NCBI GenBank assembly: GCA_017643395.1
Contig: JAEPNP010000001.1
Span: forward strand, 124,001-188,000
Length of the DNA: 64,000 nucleotides
Source: Rhodothermales bacterium
Lineage (GTDB): Bacteria; Bacteroidota; Rhodothermia; Rhodothermales; UBA10348
Direction of reading: 5' to 3'
The translations under genes and the position numbers were made by a program. Positions 19,257 to 27,901 of the stretch are shown here, piece by piece. The notes beneath the pieces are model-generated. The model made no database searches, was not told where the DNA came from, and saw only the letters and a program-made list of their open reading frames with translations. Within the stretch, counting starts at the first letter, position 1, and every line of letters starts with the position of its first letter.

Positions 19257-20322
19257 TGCGCGCCGCCAGGACCACGTCTGCAAGACCCGCTGCACCATGC
19301 TCCAGCACATCGAACGCCGGAAGCCCGCATTCTTCTGAGACGGCCTCACACGCTGCCTGGATGTCCTCCGGGGCAATGCCCTCATGGTTCACGGTGACTG
19401 CAATCACCGGTTTGCCGGAGAGGCGCTGCAGCACGTCGATCTGCTGGGTGAGCGGGTGCATCTTGTACCCCGGGAAGCCGTCATACTCGGTCCGCGTGGG
19501 CGCGTGCTGCATGATCACGGCCTGGGGCCGCCCGGCCGCCAGCAACTCGAAGCCGCCGGGATAGGCGGGATTCATCAGACTGCCCTGGCCCTCAAGGACA
19601 ATGAACTCCGGTCGGGATTCGCTCCACGCAGACCACACGGCATGCTCGATTTCCCCCGCCACGAAGTCGTTGATGAGCGAATCGAGCACGAACGAGTGCT
19701 TGGCCCCCTGCATCCAGGCCGTCTGACCGGTGCCGATCATCTGCACGCCATGGCCGCGCGCCTCCAGCTCCTGCACCAGTTTCCATGCTGTGGTGCGTTT
19801 CCCAACCGCCGAATCGGTTCCGAGCACTGCAATGACACAGGAGTCCACGTGCTCGATCTTGCCGGAGAAGAAGTGCAGCTCGGAGCGCGGCGGCGGCTTG
19901 CGAATATCCCTGATCCGTGCGCCATGCTGCGCAGCCAGGCCGGCCAGCTCGGCGTCGTCGCTGACGAAGTCATGCAGCCCGGAGTCCACGTGCAGGCCGC
20001 GGCTGAGCGCCTCACGGATGGCCCAGCGCATCCCTTCATCGATACGGCCGCCGTCCGGCGCGATGCCGATCACCAGGTGACTGGCCGGAGTGCCCGCTGC
20101 CCTTGCGGTCTGCAGACCCGCCTCCAGGGAGGCCACCAGCGGGATGCCGCTTGGCCGCCGGTCCAGCACCGTTCCGGCGTCCTGACCCGCATGCCGGGAG
20201 TCGATCACAGCCGCCACGTGATACCGCCGGGTAAACCGCACCAGCCCGTGCGCCGTTTTGCCGTTCGGCGTGTTGAAAGCGCCGTCGCAGTACACGACGG
20301 CCGTTCCGTCCAGAGGCTTCAT
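19249..20322 (-). CDS. DUF1611 family P-loop protein (DgcN-like)
   Basis: 357 residues. N-terminal Rossmann-like DUF1611_N part (AAVIDSRHAGQDAG, HLVIGIAPDGGRI), then a P-loop VLGTDSAVGKRTTAWKL (about 167-182) and PEFIVLEGQGSLMNPAYPGG, typical of DUF1611. A studied relative, DgcN, was described as a D-glutamate N-acetyltransferase acting with an N-acetyl-glutamate epimerase; most members are uncharacterised. Its ATG overlaps the stop of the PLP gene by 4 bp and its end overlaps the fusion gene by 8 bp, so the three are translationally coupled. The acyl donor and acceptor here are not known. Confidence 0.88.
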   Translation of the reverse strand: MKPLDGTAVVYCDGAFNTPNGKTAHGLVRFTRRYHVAAVIDSRHAGQDAGTVLDRRPSGIPLVASLEAGLQTARAAGTPASHLVIGIAPDGGRIDEGMRWAIREALSRGLHVDSGLHDFVSDDAELAGLAAQHGARIRDIRKPPPRSELHFFSGKIEHVDSCVIAVLGTDSAVGKRTTAWKLVQELEARGHGVQMIGTGQTAWMQGAKHSFVLDSLINDFVAGEIEHAVWSAWSESRPEFIVLEGQGSLMNPAYPGGFELLAAGRPQAVIMQHAPTRTEYDGFPGYKMHPLTQQIDVLQRLSGKPVIAVTVNHEGIAPEDIQAACEAVSEECGLPAFDVLEHGAAGLADVVLAARNG

Positions 20323-21383
20323 CGTTTTCCGGTTAGTACAGCTACGTAACGGTCACCCGCCAGCGGCTCGGCCGCCTGTCGGGTAAGTAGCGCGTGCAAG
20401 CCCGCAGTTGCAGCAGGCAGGGCTCCGAGAGATTCGCGTTCCAGCAGGGTGCGAGCCAGCTGCTTCATCACGCGGTCCGACGCGTGTTCGCACCAACCGT
20501 CCGTATCGCGAACGGCGTGTAGAGCGTGGTCTCCATCCAGGGAATGCCAGTTGACAAGCGGCTCGTTGGTCTCTGTTTCGCGGATGCTGCCGGGCTCCAG
20601 GTCCTCGCAGGTCTCCAGTCCACGCTTCCAGGCAAGAACGATGGGGTTTTTCCGAAAGCTGGACCCCGCCACCATGCGCGGGATGCGAGACGTCTTGCCT
20701 CGCCGGTACAGACTCACGAACCCCCGGTGCACTCCCGCCAACGTGGTGCCGTTCGACACGGATACGGCCACTACGGCCGGCGCGTCTCGGAGCTCATCGT
20801 AAATCTCGTAGGCAATCTGACCGTATGCCTTGAGCTGCAGGGCGGTGTTGTCCCCGCCCGCGTTGGCGTCGTAGATCTCCTTGTCCGCTGCAAAAGCTCG
20901 GGACACTTCCACCGTGCGCTCATAGTCGCCATTCACGCGGTGTATGCGCGCGCCCAGCTGCTCCATCTCCTGCACGCGCTTGGTGGCGTACGCGGAAGGA
21001 ATGAACACCTCGCAGTTCAAACCGGCCAGCCTGCACGCCATGGAGGTAGCAACCCCGTAGTTGCCACACGTGGCCACCGTCACCGCGTCGAAGCCGCGAC
21101 GAAGTGCATCCTCAGCCTGCGCGAAGGCAATGCGATCCTTTTGCGTTCCGCTCGGGTTGCTGCCTTCAAACTTCAGAAACAGCTGCCGCAAGCCGCATTC
21201 GCGTTCCAGGTGGCGGGCGCGCACCATGTTGGTATCGCCAACCTCCGACTCGGCCGCATCCTCAAAAGCCTCGAGACGCGCGAGCAGACTCAATTCGGGC
21301 GCAATCTGTTCGTGCGATTCGGTCCAGGCCGTGTCGCCGTGGGCGCCGTCCAGAAGGGGATCTATGACTGGTTCAGGGTGCAT
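20319..21383 (-). CDS. Threonine-synthase-like fold-type II PLP enzyme
   Basis: 354 residues. LFLKFEGSNPSGTQKDRIAF gives the PLP lysine (Lys82) in the threonine-synthase context; TVATCGNYGVATSMACRLAG is the substrate/cofactor Asn loop; SVSNGTTLAGVHRGF stands in for the phosphate-binding glycine loop. Related enzymes perform beta/gamma-replacement or elimination on phospho-homoserine, serine or threonine. Short for threonine synthase (over 400), so a specialised homologue (for example a cysteate- or diaminopropionate-type synthase) is equally plausible. First gene of the coupled operon. Confidence 0.85.
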   Translation of the reverse strand: MHPEPVIDPLLDGAHGDTAWTESHEQIAPELSLLARLEAFEDAAESEVGDTNMVRARHLERECGLRQLFLKFEGSNPSGTQKDRIAFAQAEDALRRGFDAVTVATCGNYGVATSMACRLAGLNCEVFIPSAYATKRVQEMEQLGARIHRVNGDYERTVEVSRAFAADKEIYDANAGGDNTALQLKAYGQIAYEIYDELRDAPAVVAVSVSNGTTLAGVHRGFVSLYRRGKTSRIPRMVAGSSFRKNPIVLAWKRGLETCEDLEPGSIRETETNEPLVNWHSLDGDHALHAVRDTDGWCEHASDRVMKQLARTLLERESLGALPAATAGLHALLTRQAAEPLAGDRYVAVLTGKR

Positions 21384-21495
21384 GACGCATGATAGATCAG
21401 GCGCGCGTACCGAAAACGCTCCGCATGACTTTCACAGGTTCCGGGCCGATTTCTGGCGGCCTATCTTTGCCGGCTCCCACCAAGGGATTGAACCC

Positions 21496-23127
21496 ATGCG
21501 CCGACTGCTTCCCCTTGTGCTGCTCTTCACCGCCGCGTGCCAGAACGTAACGGAGTCGCCGGAAATCCCCGAGACCGTGCTCGCGGCGCTGGACAGTGCC
21601 TCCGTGCGCCCGCACATAGAAATCCTTAGTGACGATGCGATGGAGGGTCGGGGTACAGGCCAGCCCGGCGAGGCACGCGCGGTGGCCTACATCGCGGAGC
21701 AGATGGAGGCAGCAGGTCTGGAGCCCGCGGGCGACGACGGGACGTGGTTCCAGGAGGTACCGCTCCTGGGCTCGACACCCGAGCCCCAGGGGCCGCTCGC
21801 CTTCGTGCACGAGTCGGGGAATGAGATACTGCTAGACTTTGTCGACGACTTCATCGTCTCAACTGACCTGGAGGACACGCGTGTTGCCGTCAATGCTCCC
21901 CTGGTCTTCGTGGGATACGGCATTGAAGCACCCGGATACGACTGGAGCAGCTACAAGGATGTCAACGTGACCGACAAGATCATTGTCAGCTTCGTGAACG
22001 ATCCTCCGGCCAACGAGACTGAGCCAAATCTCTTCCAGGCGGACACCCTGACCTACTACGGTCGGTGGACGTACAAGTACGAGGAGGCGCGGCGAAAGGG
22101 AGCACGCGGGGCCATCCTGATCCACACCACACCGACTGCCAGCTACCCGTTCCAGGTGCTTTCCGCAACCGCAGCCGGCGAGCAAATCCAGTTGGCAACC
22201 CCGCCTGAAAACCCGCTCGCGCTCAAGTCCTGGATCACCGAAGAGTCCGCCCGGGCGCTGGCCGAGATGTCCGGCAGCACGCTGGAGGCCTGGTTTGAGG
22301 CCGCCGGAGGGCGGGATTTTCAGCCGATGGAGTTGCCGGTGTCCGCGGCCGTCCAGGTGGACTACGCCGTACGACGATTCTCAGGGCAGAACGTTGTCGG
22401 CAAGATCACCGGTGCCGTGCGTCCCGATGAGAGCGTCGTGTTTTCGGCCCACCATGACCATCTGGGCATTGGAAAACCCGACGCGTCGGGAGATACGATC
22501 TACAACGGGGCCGTCGACAACGCATCCGGCGTCGGCATGCTGCTTTCGCTCGGCAAGGCCATGAGCGCATCGCCCGAACCGCCGGAGCGCTCGCTCGTCT
22601 TCCTGAGCGTGTCCGCGGAAGAATCCGGCCTGCTGGGCGCGGAGTTTTACGCCCGCAACCCGCACCTGCCCCTGGCACTGGCGGCGGGCAACATCAACGT
22701 GGACTCCGGCAACGTCTATGGACGTACCCACGACATCGTCGGCATCGGCGCCGAGAAGAGCGAGATGATGGGCCTCTTCCGCGAGGCCGCGGAGGCCGAG
22801 GGGCTGCGTGTGGAGCCTGACCCCAACCCGAACGCGGGCTCGTTCTTCCGCAGCGACCAGCTGGCGTTCGCTCGCGGGGGCGTGCCGGCAGTTTTTGTGG
22901 TCACCGGGAAGGACTATCAGGGCCGCCCGGAGGGCTGGGGCCTGGAGAATCGCGCTGACTACACGGCGAACCGGTACCACCAGCCCAGCGACGAATTCGA
23001 TCCCTCATGGCCGATGGGCGGTGTGGTGCAGCAGATGCGGGTTGCGGCGCGTGTGGCGTACCGGCTGGGATGGAGCGATCTGGAGTTGCAGTGGAATGAA
23101 GGGGAGGCGTTCGGGGAGGCGCGTTAG
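21496..23127 (+). CDS. Lipoprotein M28-family aminopeptidase with PA domain
   Basis: 543 residues from ATG 21496 (MRRLLPLVLLFTAACQ; lipobox Cys15); the frame stays open upstream but has no homology there. PA-type insert around residues 110-280 (LVFVGYGIEAPGYDW, RRKGARGAILIH). Zinc ligands of the M28 fold: SAHHDHLGIG, AVDNASGVGMLLSL, VSAEESGLLGAEFYARNP, NVDSGN and NRYHQPSDEFDPSW. Removes N-terminal residues from peptides outside the cytoplasm. Its end overlaps the convergent HAAS-protein gene by 4 bp. Confidence 0.93.
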   Translation: MRRLLPLVLLFTAACQNVTESPEIPETVLAALDSASVRPHIEILSDDAMEGRGTGQPGEARAVAYIAEQMEAAGLEPAGDDGTWFQEVPLLGSTPEPQGPLAFVHESGNEILLDFVDDFIVSTDLEDTRVAVNAPLVFVGYGIEAPGYDWSSYKDVNVTDKIIVSFVNDPPANETEPNLFQADTLTYYGRWTYKYEEARRKGARGAILIHTTPTASYPFQVLSATAAGEQIQLATPPENPLALKSWITEESARALAEMSGSTLEAWFEAAGGRDFQPMELPVSAAVQVDYAVRRFSGQNVVGKITGAVRPDESVVFSAHHDHLGIGKPDASGDTIYNGAVDNASGVGMLLSLGKAMSASPEPPERSLVFLSVSAEESGLLGAEFYARNPHLPLALAAGNINVDSGNVYGRTHDIVGIGAEKSEMMGLFREAAEAEGLRVEPDPNPNAGSFFRSDQLAFARGGVPAVFVVTGKDYQGRPEGWGLENRADYTANRYHQPSDEFDPSWPMGGVVQQMRVAARVAYRLGWSDLELQWNEGEAFGEAR

Positions 23128-24167
23128 TCCCTCACGACCAATTTGCCGCGTCCGTTCACCGGGTTTAACTCAACCAGGAAATTGAGAGGGGTCGCAGAGG
23201 CGCTGCCCACTCGGACCCGAGAGTAGGCGCTGGTCAGCCCCTCTCCGGCCGCATGGACTGTGGTCCAGCCACCCGTGTCCAGAACGAGCGTATACAATCC
23301 GTTGGCGTCCGTGTAAGACTCTGCCTCATTGGAGTAGACCCTCACCTCAGCGACCGGTCCGACCCCTGGATGAACGATCTGTCCCTGGACCACGTACCGA
23401 GCGTCCGAAGGCGGCGGAAGCACCAGGTCGTGAACGGTGTGACGACCCGCCTCCAGGTCCACCGTGGAGGCCACTTCCATTCCGCGCAGCACGGCTGAGA
23501 TCTCCTGCGGTCCACTCCGATCCAAGGCGATATGGTAGCGCCCGCGTCGATCCGTGACCGCGCCCTCCCCACCGACCGTGACCCTGACGTTGGCTGCCGG
23601 AACCTCGCCCCCGTCGCGATACACCTGACCCGACACCTGGGCCAGCGTCGGGTCCACCAGGTCCTCCGGAGAGGCCAGGCAACCCTCCACCGTCATGGGC
23701 GAACCCGGATACAGCGCGATGCGGCACAGTTCGCCCGAGCGCGTATCCAACCGGTAGGTCTCTCCATTCCCTCCCACTGCCAGCTGATAGTTGGGCCCGG
23801 CCGGAGCGTCTCCCGGGGCAAACGCCACCAGCAGGGCGGCAAATACGATCGATGCGGGCAGTACGTACTTCATGGCGGTTTCCTGGGTGTGATACAGGAG
23901 CTTGCGACCGGGCGACGCCGCGGTCAGATAGTCTTCAGTGAGATGGTCGGAGGAGCCGAGACCCGAGGCTGCACGACGGAACGCGCGCTCCGGGTCTCGT
24001 CCTTCCTCCTCGGCCTGAGCCACGGCCTCCACGAGGTGGCACTCCAGTTCGGCGATGTCGTCCGCGCCGAAGGCAAGGTTGGTTGCAAAGGAGGCACGCC
24101 ATTCTTCGAGCGCGGCAGCCAGGTCAAAGCCCTGCCTGACCTCTCGGGCAGTGGACAGATCAGCCAT
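23124..24167 (-). CDS. HAAS-type membrane protein with carboxypeptidase-regulatory-like repeats
   Basis: 347 residues. N-terminal 85 residues form a helical HAAS-like domain (IAELECHLVEAVAQAEEEGRDP ERAFRRA pattern), one membrane helix near 100-117 (LPASIVFAALLVAF), then about three carboxypeptidase-regulatory-like beta modules (QVSGQVYRDGGEVPAANVRV, VVQGQIVHPGVGPVAEVRVY, LNFLVELNPVNGRGKLVV). Start overlaps the padR stop by 8 bp. PadR/HAAS pairs are common; HAAS proteins are thought to act as membrane partners of the system, but the outer beta modules here are unusual. Confidence 0.75.
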   Translation of the reverse strand: MADLSTAREVRQGFDLAAALEEWRASFATNLAFGADDIAELECHLVEAVAQAEEEGRDPERAFRRAASGLGSSDHLTEDYLTAASPGRKLLYHTQETAMKYVLPASIVFAALLVAFAPGDAPAGPNYQLAVGGNGETYRLDTRSGELCRIALYPGSPMTVEGCLASPEDLVDPTLAQVSGQVYRDGGEVPAANVRVTVGGEGAVTDRRGRYHIALDRSGPQEISAVLRGMEVASTVDLEAGRHTVHDLVLPPPSDARYVVQGQIVHPGVGPVAEVRVYSNEAESYTDANGLYTLVLDTGGWTTVHAAGEGLTSAYSRVRVGSASATPLNFLVELNPVNGRGKLVVRD

Positions 24168-24498
24168 ACGTCAGCCTCGGCGTCCAGAGGGTATCCAGCA
24201 TGGTATTGGCCAGTGTCCACTGCCTGCGCTCGGCCTTGAGCTGCCGCTGGCCGATGGGCTTGATGCGATAGTACTTGCGGCGGCGGCCGTTGTCGGCCAC
24301 AGCCCAGTAGGATTCGATCAGGCCCGACTTCTCCAGCCGGTGCAGCACCGGGTAGAGCGCGCCCTCGGCCCACTCCACTTCCCCATCAGACAAATCCTTG
24401 ACGCGCTGGATGATTTCGTAGCCATAGGACTCCCCTTCCGCGAGGATGGAAAGCACCAGGGGCCGGGCCGTCGCCGCGCTGAGTTCTTTGGAAAACAT
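24160..24498 (-). CDS. PadR-family transcriptional regulator
   Basis: 112 residues from ATG 24498 (MFSKELSAATARPLVLSILA); an ATG 30 bases upstream lies within the operator and promoter and is rejected. Winged helix typical of PadR: GESYGYEIIQRVKDLSDGEVEWAEGALYPVLHRLEKSGLI followed by the wing NGRRRKYYRI and a short dimerisation helix. Likely represses its own operon with the HAAS protein through the adjoining inverted repeat. Confidence 0.93.
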   Translation of the reverse strand: MFSKELSAATARPLVLSILAEGESYGYEIIQRVKDLSDGEVEWAEGALYPVLHRLEKSGLIESYWAVADNGRRRKYYRIKPIGQRQLKAERRQWTLANTMLDTLWTPRLTYG

Positions 24499-24501
24499 GT
24501 T

Positions 24502-24542
24502 TACCTCGATGTCCGAGGTATTATACATCGACCATCGAGGTA
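24502..24542. promoter_or_regulatory. Putative PadR operator (inverted repeat)
   Basis: TACCTCGATG (24502-24511) and CATCGAGGTA (24533-24542) form a perfect 10-bp inverted repeat with 21 bases between; further copies of CCTCG/CGATG lie inside. It covers the -10 box, spacer, expected start site and the GAGGT before the padR ATG, an ideal position for repression. Confidence 0.7.
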
Positions 24543-24548
24543 TGTCAA
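24520..24548 (-). promoter_or_regulatory. Consensus sigma-70-like promoter of the padR operon
   Basis: On the minus strand TTGACA (24548-24543) is followed after exactly 17 bases by TATAAT (24525-24520). Both hexamers match the E. coli consensus fully. The -35 overlaps the stop codon of the upstream lipoprotein gene. Confidence 0.75.
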
Positions 24549-24973
24549 GAACCGTCTTCCACGACGGTGCCGCCGGTTGGACTCAGCTGAAATGTGACCG
24601 CGCCGACGCCCGCGCCCAGGACCGAGCAGGGATAGCGCTTTTCGGCCCAACCATGGGAAGTCGAACTGGCCCTGACATTGGCCGAGCATCCCACGTCGCA
24701 TCCAAGGATCCCACAGGTGGCCGGATAGGTGACTCGGTGGCTGAACTCAAAGAATCCGGACGCCCTGGAGAGTACCTGGAAGGATTCGTTCGCCACGTGT
24801 GTGACATGCACAGCAACGGTCGCGCCGACGACCGGCGAACCCGCGGCCGTGATCCTGCCGGTCATGCGCAATTCGTGTGATTGCGGGCGGCGTTCGGGCT
24901 CGAAGTCGAGTTCAAGTGAATCGCATGCAGACAGTGCACATGCCGTAAAAAGGAGCAGGGTTATGCGTTTCAT
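24545..24973 (-). CDS. Small lipoprotein with carboxypeptidase-regulatory-like domain
   Basis: 142 residues from ATG 24973 (MKRITLLLFTACALSACDS, lipobox Cys17). The mature part begins acidic (LELDFEPERRPQ) and then shows one beta module ELRMTGRITAAGSPVVGATVAV with Cys residues in ATCGILGCDVGCSAN that may form disulfides. Its TGA overlaps the padR -35 box. Function unknown; the beta module resembles those in the HAAS protein downstream, suggesting they belong together. Confidence 0.7.
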   Translation of the reverse strand: MKRITLLLFTACALSACDSLELDFEPERRPQSHELRMTGRITAAGSPVVGATVAVHVTHVANESFQVLSRASGFFEFSHRVTYPATCGILGCDVGCSANVRASSTSHGWAEKRYPCSVLGAGVGAVTFQLSPTGGTVVEDGS

Positions 24974-25152
24974 GACCGTTCGGGTGTTGTGTTGAACGGC
25001 CATCAAGGACCGGATCGCTCTGCCACGCAATCGGTCGTGCCGACCGGCAGATCGCGACATGTCCGGTCCTTCCCGTGCCCCGTGTCCGGTCCGTCCGGTT
25101 GCGCGCGGCTCGGTGGGTCATTTACTTGGGCCAAGCGGCTTCCCCCACCGCC

Positions 25153-27891
25153 ATGGCCGGCATTCTCTCGCGTTGGATGGCCCTGAACCGGGCTGAGTCG
25201 GATCTCGAATTCCGGGATCTCAATCGGGATTTGAACATCCGGGGCCTGCGCACAACGGCCCTGCTCGGCATACTCCTGGTAGTGACGTACGTGGGCGTGC
25301 TCTATGCTAGTGGCCGCCCTTTCTCGTGGTGGAGCCATGAGGGCAGTGTCGCGCTCTGGGACAAGCTGCTCGTATTTCTCCTGGCCGGCGCGGCCCTGGT
25401 CTTCTCCACCACGCCAGCGGGCGGAAGCGGGGCACGGGTCGTGGTCGCGGTTCTCTGCATTGGCGCCGGATTGACCTCCATCCTGGACGACATCTCCAGG
25501 CCAAACACCGATTTCAGTACGCCCTGGATCGCCATCGCCTTGTTTGTGGCTGTGGGTACCGTCTCCTTTCGCCCCGCCCAGGCGGCCGTGCTCTCAGTGA
25601 GCGCCGTGTTGCTGTATGTCGTGCCCGTTTCGTGGGCAGGAATAGCTGCGGATTCCGGCCAGATGATCTTCATCATGACGATGGCCTCCGCGGCTTTCGC
25701 GTCATCGACGCTGCTGTATTCAGCGCGCCTCAGGCTGTTCGAAACGGCTGCTGAATCTCGGCGCATCGCCCGGGAGCGTGATCGGGCAGCGGCCGCGCTG
25801 GACGAGCTTGAACAGCGCAAGTCGCGCTTCTTCTTCGGATTGGCCCATGACATCCGCACACCGCTTTCCCTGATGCTGGGGCCGGTGAGGGATGTCCTCT
25901 CCGGTGCTGCCGGTACTGTGGATCAGCAGGCGGCCCATCACCTCGCCATTGCGCGTGACGCAGGGGTACGCCTGAACGGTCTCGTGGCTGACATGTTGGA
26001 TCTCTCCAGGGTCGAGGTCGGTGAGCTCGGACTGGAGCTGGACTCGTACGACCTGCGCGCTCTTACTGAGTCCGTCGTCCTGGAGTACCAACCGGCCGCG
26101 GAGCGCAAGGAACTCAGGCTCGAGTTTGAGGCACCGGGGGAGCCTGTGGCCACAGAGATCGACCCGGCGCGGATCCGGCAGGTCGTCGGCAACCTCATCT
26201 CCAATGCGGTCAAGTTCGTCCCCCGGGGTGGGCTCGTCCGCGTCAGGGCCGCCGGGGACGAGCATTGGGGGCGAGTCACGGTCGCCGATAACGGCCCCGG
26301 CATTCCGGCGGATCAGCAGGCTCGGGTGTTCGACCGCTACCATCGCGTGGCGGGATCCGAGAGCGGCGGCACCGGGATCGGGCTCTCTCTCGTCGCCGAA
26401 TTCGTTGCACTGCACGGCGGCCAGGTTGAACTGACAAGTGAGCCGGGATTCGGCTGCCGATTTGATGTTCGGCTGCCCCTCAGCGACGAGCCGATGCGGC
26501 CTCTACCCTCGTTCGACAATCCCCTCAGCACTCAGATATCGGATCGCACAGATTCCTCAAACCAGGCAGGCTCCACAGGTCCGCATGTCCTGATTGTAGA
26601 CGACAACGAGCACATCCTGGACTACCTGACCACGGTTCTCAGTCCGACCTGCCGACCGATAAAGGCACGGGACGGTGCAGAGGCGTGGAAGGCTCTCGAC
26701 GAGCACGAGTTCGACCTGGTGATCACCGACGTCATGATGCCTGAGATTGACGGAATCGAACTGTGCAGGCGGGTGCGAAACTCAGGTCGCCTGGCCGGCC
26801 TGCCCGTTGTGCTGCTTACCGCACTCGACGATGAAGAGTCTCGCCTGGCAGGACTGGCGGCGGGAGCAGACGACTTCCTTACAAAGCCCTTCAGCTCCAG
26901 AGAGTTACTCTATCGGGTCGAAAACCTCATCCATATCCGCAACCGCATCGCCCAGAAAACGGCGGTACGACTTGGAACCAGCGAACTCCAGCTTGAGGAC
27001 CGACATGCGGCGTTCGTGGAGCAATTGACCTCAATCGCCGAAGAGCACCTTGGAAACGCGGCCTTTGGGGTAGAGTGGCTGGCCGATGAAATGAGTCTCA
27101 GCCCCCGCCAACTTCAGCGTCGGGTCAAGGGCGCACTGGGACTTACCACCTCGGCGTTCCTGCGCATGCTGAGACTCCAGACAGCCGCCACATTGCTGGA
27201 ACGGCAAAGCAGCGTGGCCTCAGCCGCAAGCCGGGTCGGCTTCCGGGACGCGGATCATTTCGCAAAGCTGTTCCGCCAGATGTACGGAGTTCCTCCATCG
27301 GCGTATGCGAACGCCACGGCGTGCCCGGACGCCACCATTGTGTTCGTAGACGTGCGTGGATTCACGACATTTGCGGAGGAGAGGACACCCGATGAGGTCG
27401 CCGACTTCCTGCAGGGGCTGTTTGAACTGCTGACACCGCCAGTGCGTGAGCAGGGGGGCATCGTGCACCAACTGCTTGGTGATGGTTTGATGGCCGTCTT
27501 CGGAGCGCCCGAGACACTCCCAAACTCCGGGATCAGCGCGATTCATGCCGTCGATCAGATGTTTGCTGCCGTTCGACGCGGTGTCCTGGAAGGGCACCTT
27601 CCCGAGACAAGACTCGGCGCAGGAGTGCACGGGGGACCTGTTCGGGCGGGCCTGCTTGGTCCCCACGGCAGGCAGACGTTCGCCTTTACGGGGGACGCCG
27701 TGAATGTGGCGGCCCGGATCGAAGGATTGAATCGGCAACTCGGCACCGATGTGCTACTCAGCGAAACCGTGGCAAGTCGGTTGCCTGCCAACCTTAGTGC
27801 GCGACTGACGGATCGCGGCGTATTTCCCATTCGTGGCCGACGCACAACGCATCGCCTGTTCAGCCTCGATTCGGCCGGCTCCAACCCATGA
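25153..27891 (+). CDS. Hybrid sensor kinase - receiver - AraC HTH - class III nucleotide cyclase
   Basis: 912 residues from ATG 25153 (a GTG at 25075 in frame is possible; neither has a clear Shine-Dalgarno). Order: about six membrane helices (30-190); HisKA with FGLAHDIRTPLSL (His232); HATPase with NLISNAVKFV, VADNGPGIP and GGTGIGLSL (340-445); receiver (475-590) with VDD, phospho-acceptor Asp526 in ITDVMMPEIDG and Lys578; AraC-type HTH (634-719, SLSPRQLQRRVKGALG, ASRVGFRDADHFAKLFRQMYG); class III cyclase (725-905) with metal Asp733 (VFVDVRGFT) and Asp777 (LGDGLMAVFG) and Asn851/Arg855 (DAVNVAARIE). The usual purine-selecting lysine position before LGD is Gln773. One polypeptide could sense, phosphorylate, bind DNA and possibly make a cyclic nucleotide. 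Confidence 0.9.
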   Translation: MAGILSRWMALNRAESDLEFRDLNRDLNIRGLRTTALLGILLVVTYVGVLYASGRPFSWWSHEGSVALWDKLLVFLLAGAALVFSTTPAGGSGARVVVAVLCIGAGLTSILDDISRPNTDFSTPWIAIALFVAVGTVSFRPAQAAVLSVSAVLLYVVPVSWAGIAADSGQMIFIMTMASAAFASSTLLYSARLRLFETAAESRRIARERDRAAAALDELEQRKSRFFFGLAHDIRTPLSLMLGPVRDVLSGAAGTVDQQAAHHLAIARDAGVRLNGLVADMLDLSRVEVGELGLELDSYDLRALTESVVLEYQPAAERKELRLEFEAPGEPVATEIDPARIRQVVGNLISNAVKFVPRGGLVRVRAAGDEHWGRVTVADNGPGIPADQQARVFDRYHRVAGSESGGTGIGLSLVAEFVALHGGQVELTSEPGFGCRFDVRLPLSDEPMRPLPSFDNPLSTQISDRTDSSNQAGSTGPHVLIVDDNEHILDYLTTVLSPTCRPIKARDGAEAWKALDEHEFDLVITDVMMPEIDGIELCRRVRNSGRLAGLPVVLLTALDDEESRLAGLAAGADDFLTKPFSSRELLYRVENLIHIRNRIAQKTAVRLGTSELQLEDRHAAFVEQLTSIAEEHLGNAAFGVEWLADEMSLSPRQLQRRVKGALGLTTSAFLRMLRLQTAATLLERQSSVASAASRVGFRDADHFAKLFRQMYGVPPSAYANATACPDATIVFVDVRGFTTFAEERTPDEVADFLQGLFELLTPPVREQGGIVHQLLGDGLMAVFGAPETLPNSGISAIHAVDQMFAAVRRGVLEGHLPETRLGAGVHGGPVRAGLLGPHGRQTFAFTGDAVNVAARIEGLNRQLGTDVLLSETVASRLPANLSARLTDRGVFPIRGRRTTHRLFSLDSAGSNP

Positions 27892-27901
27892 GGCCAGACC
27901 C

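Noticed and set aside
18336-19397. Plus-strand 353-codon frame
   Set aside because: Antisense to the PP-loop part of the fusion gene, no recognisable domain.
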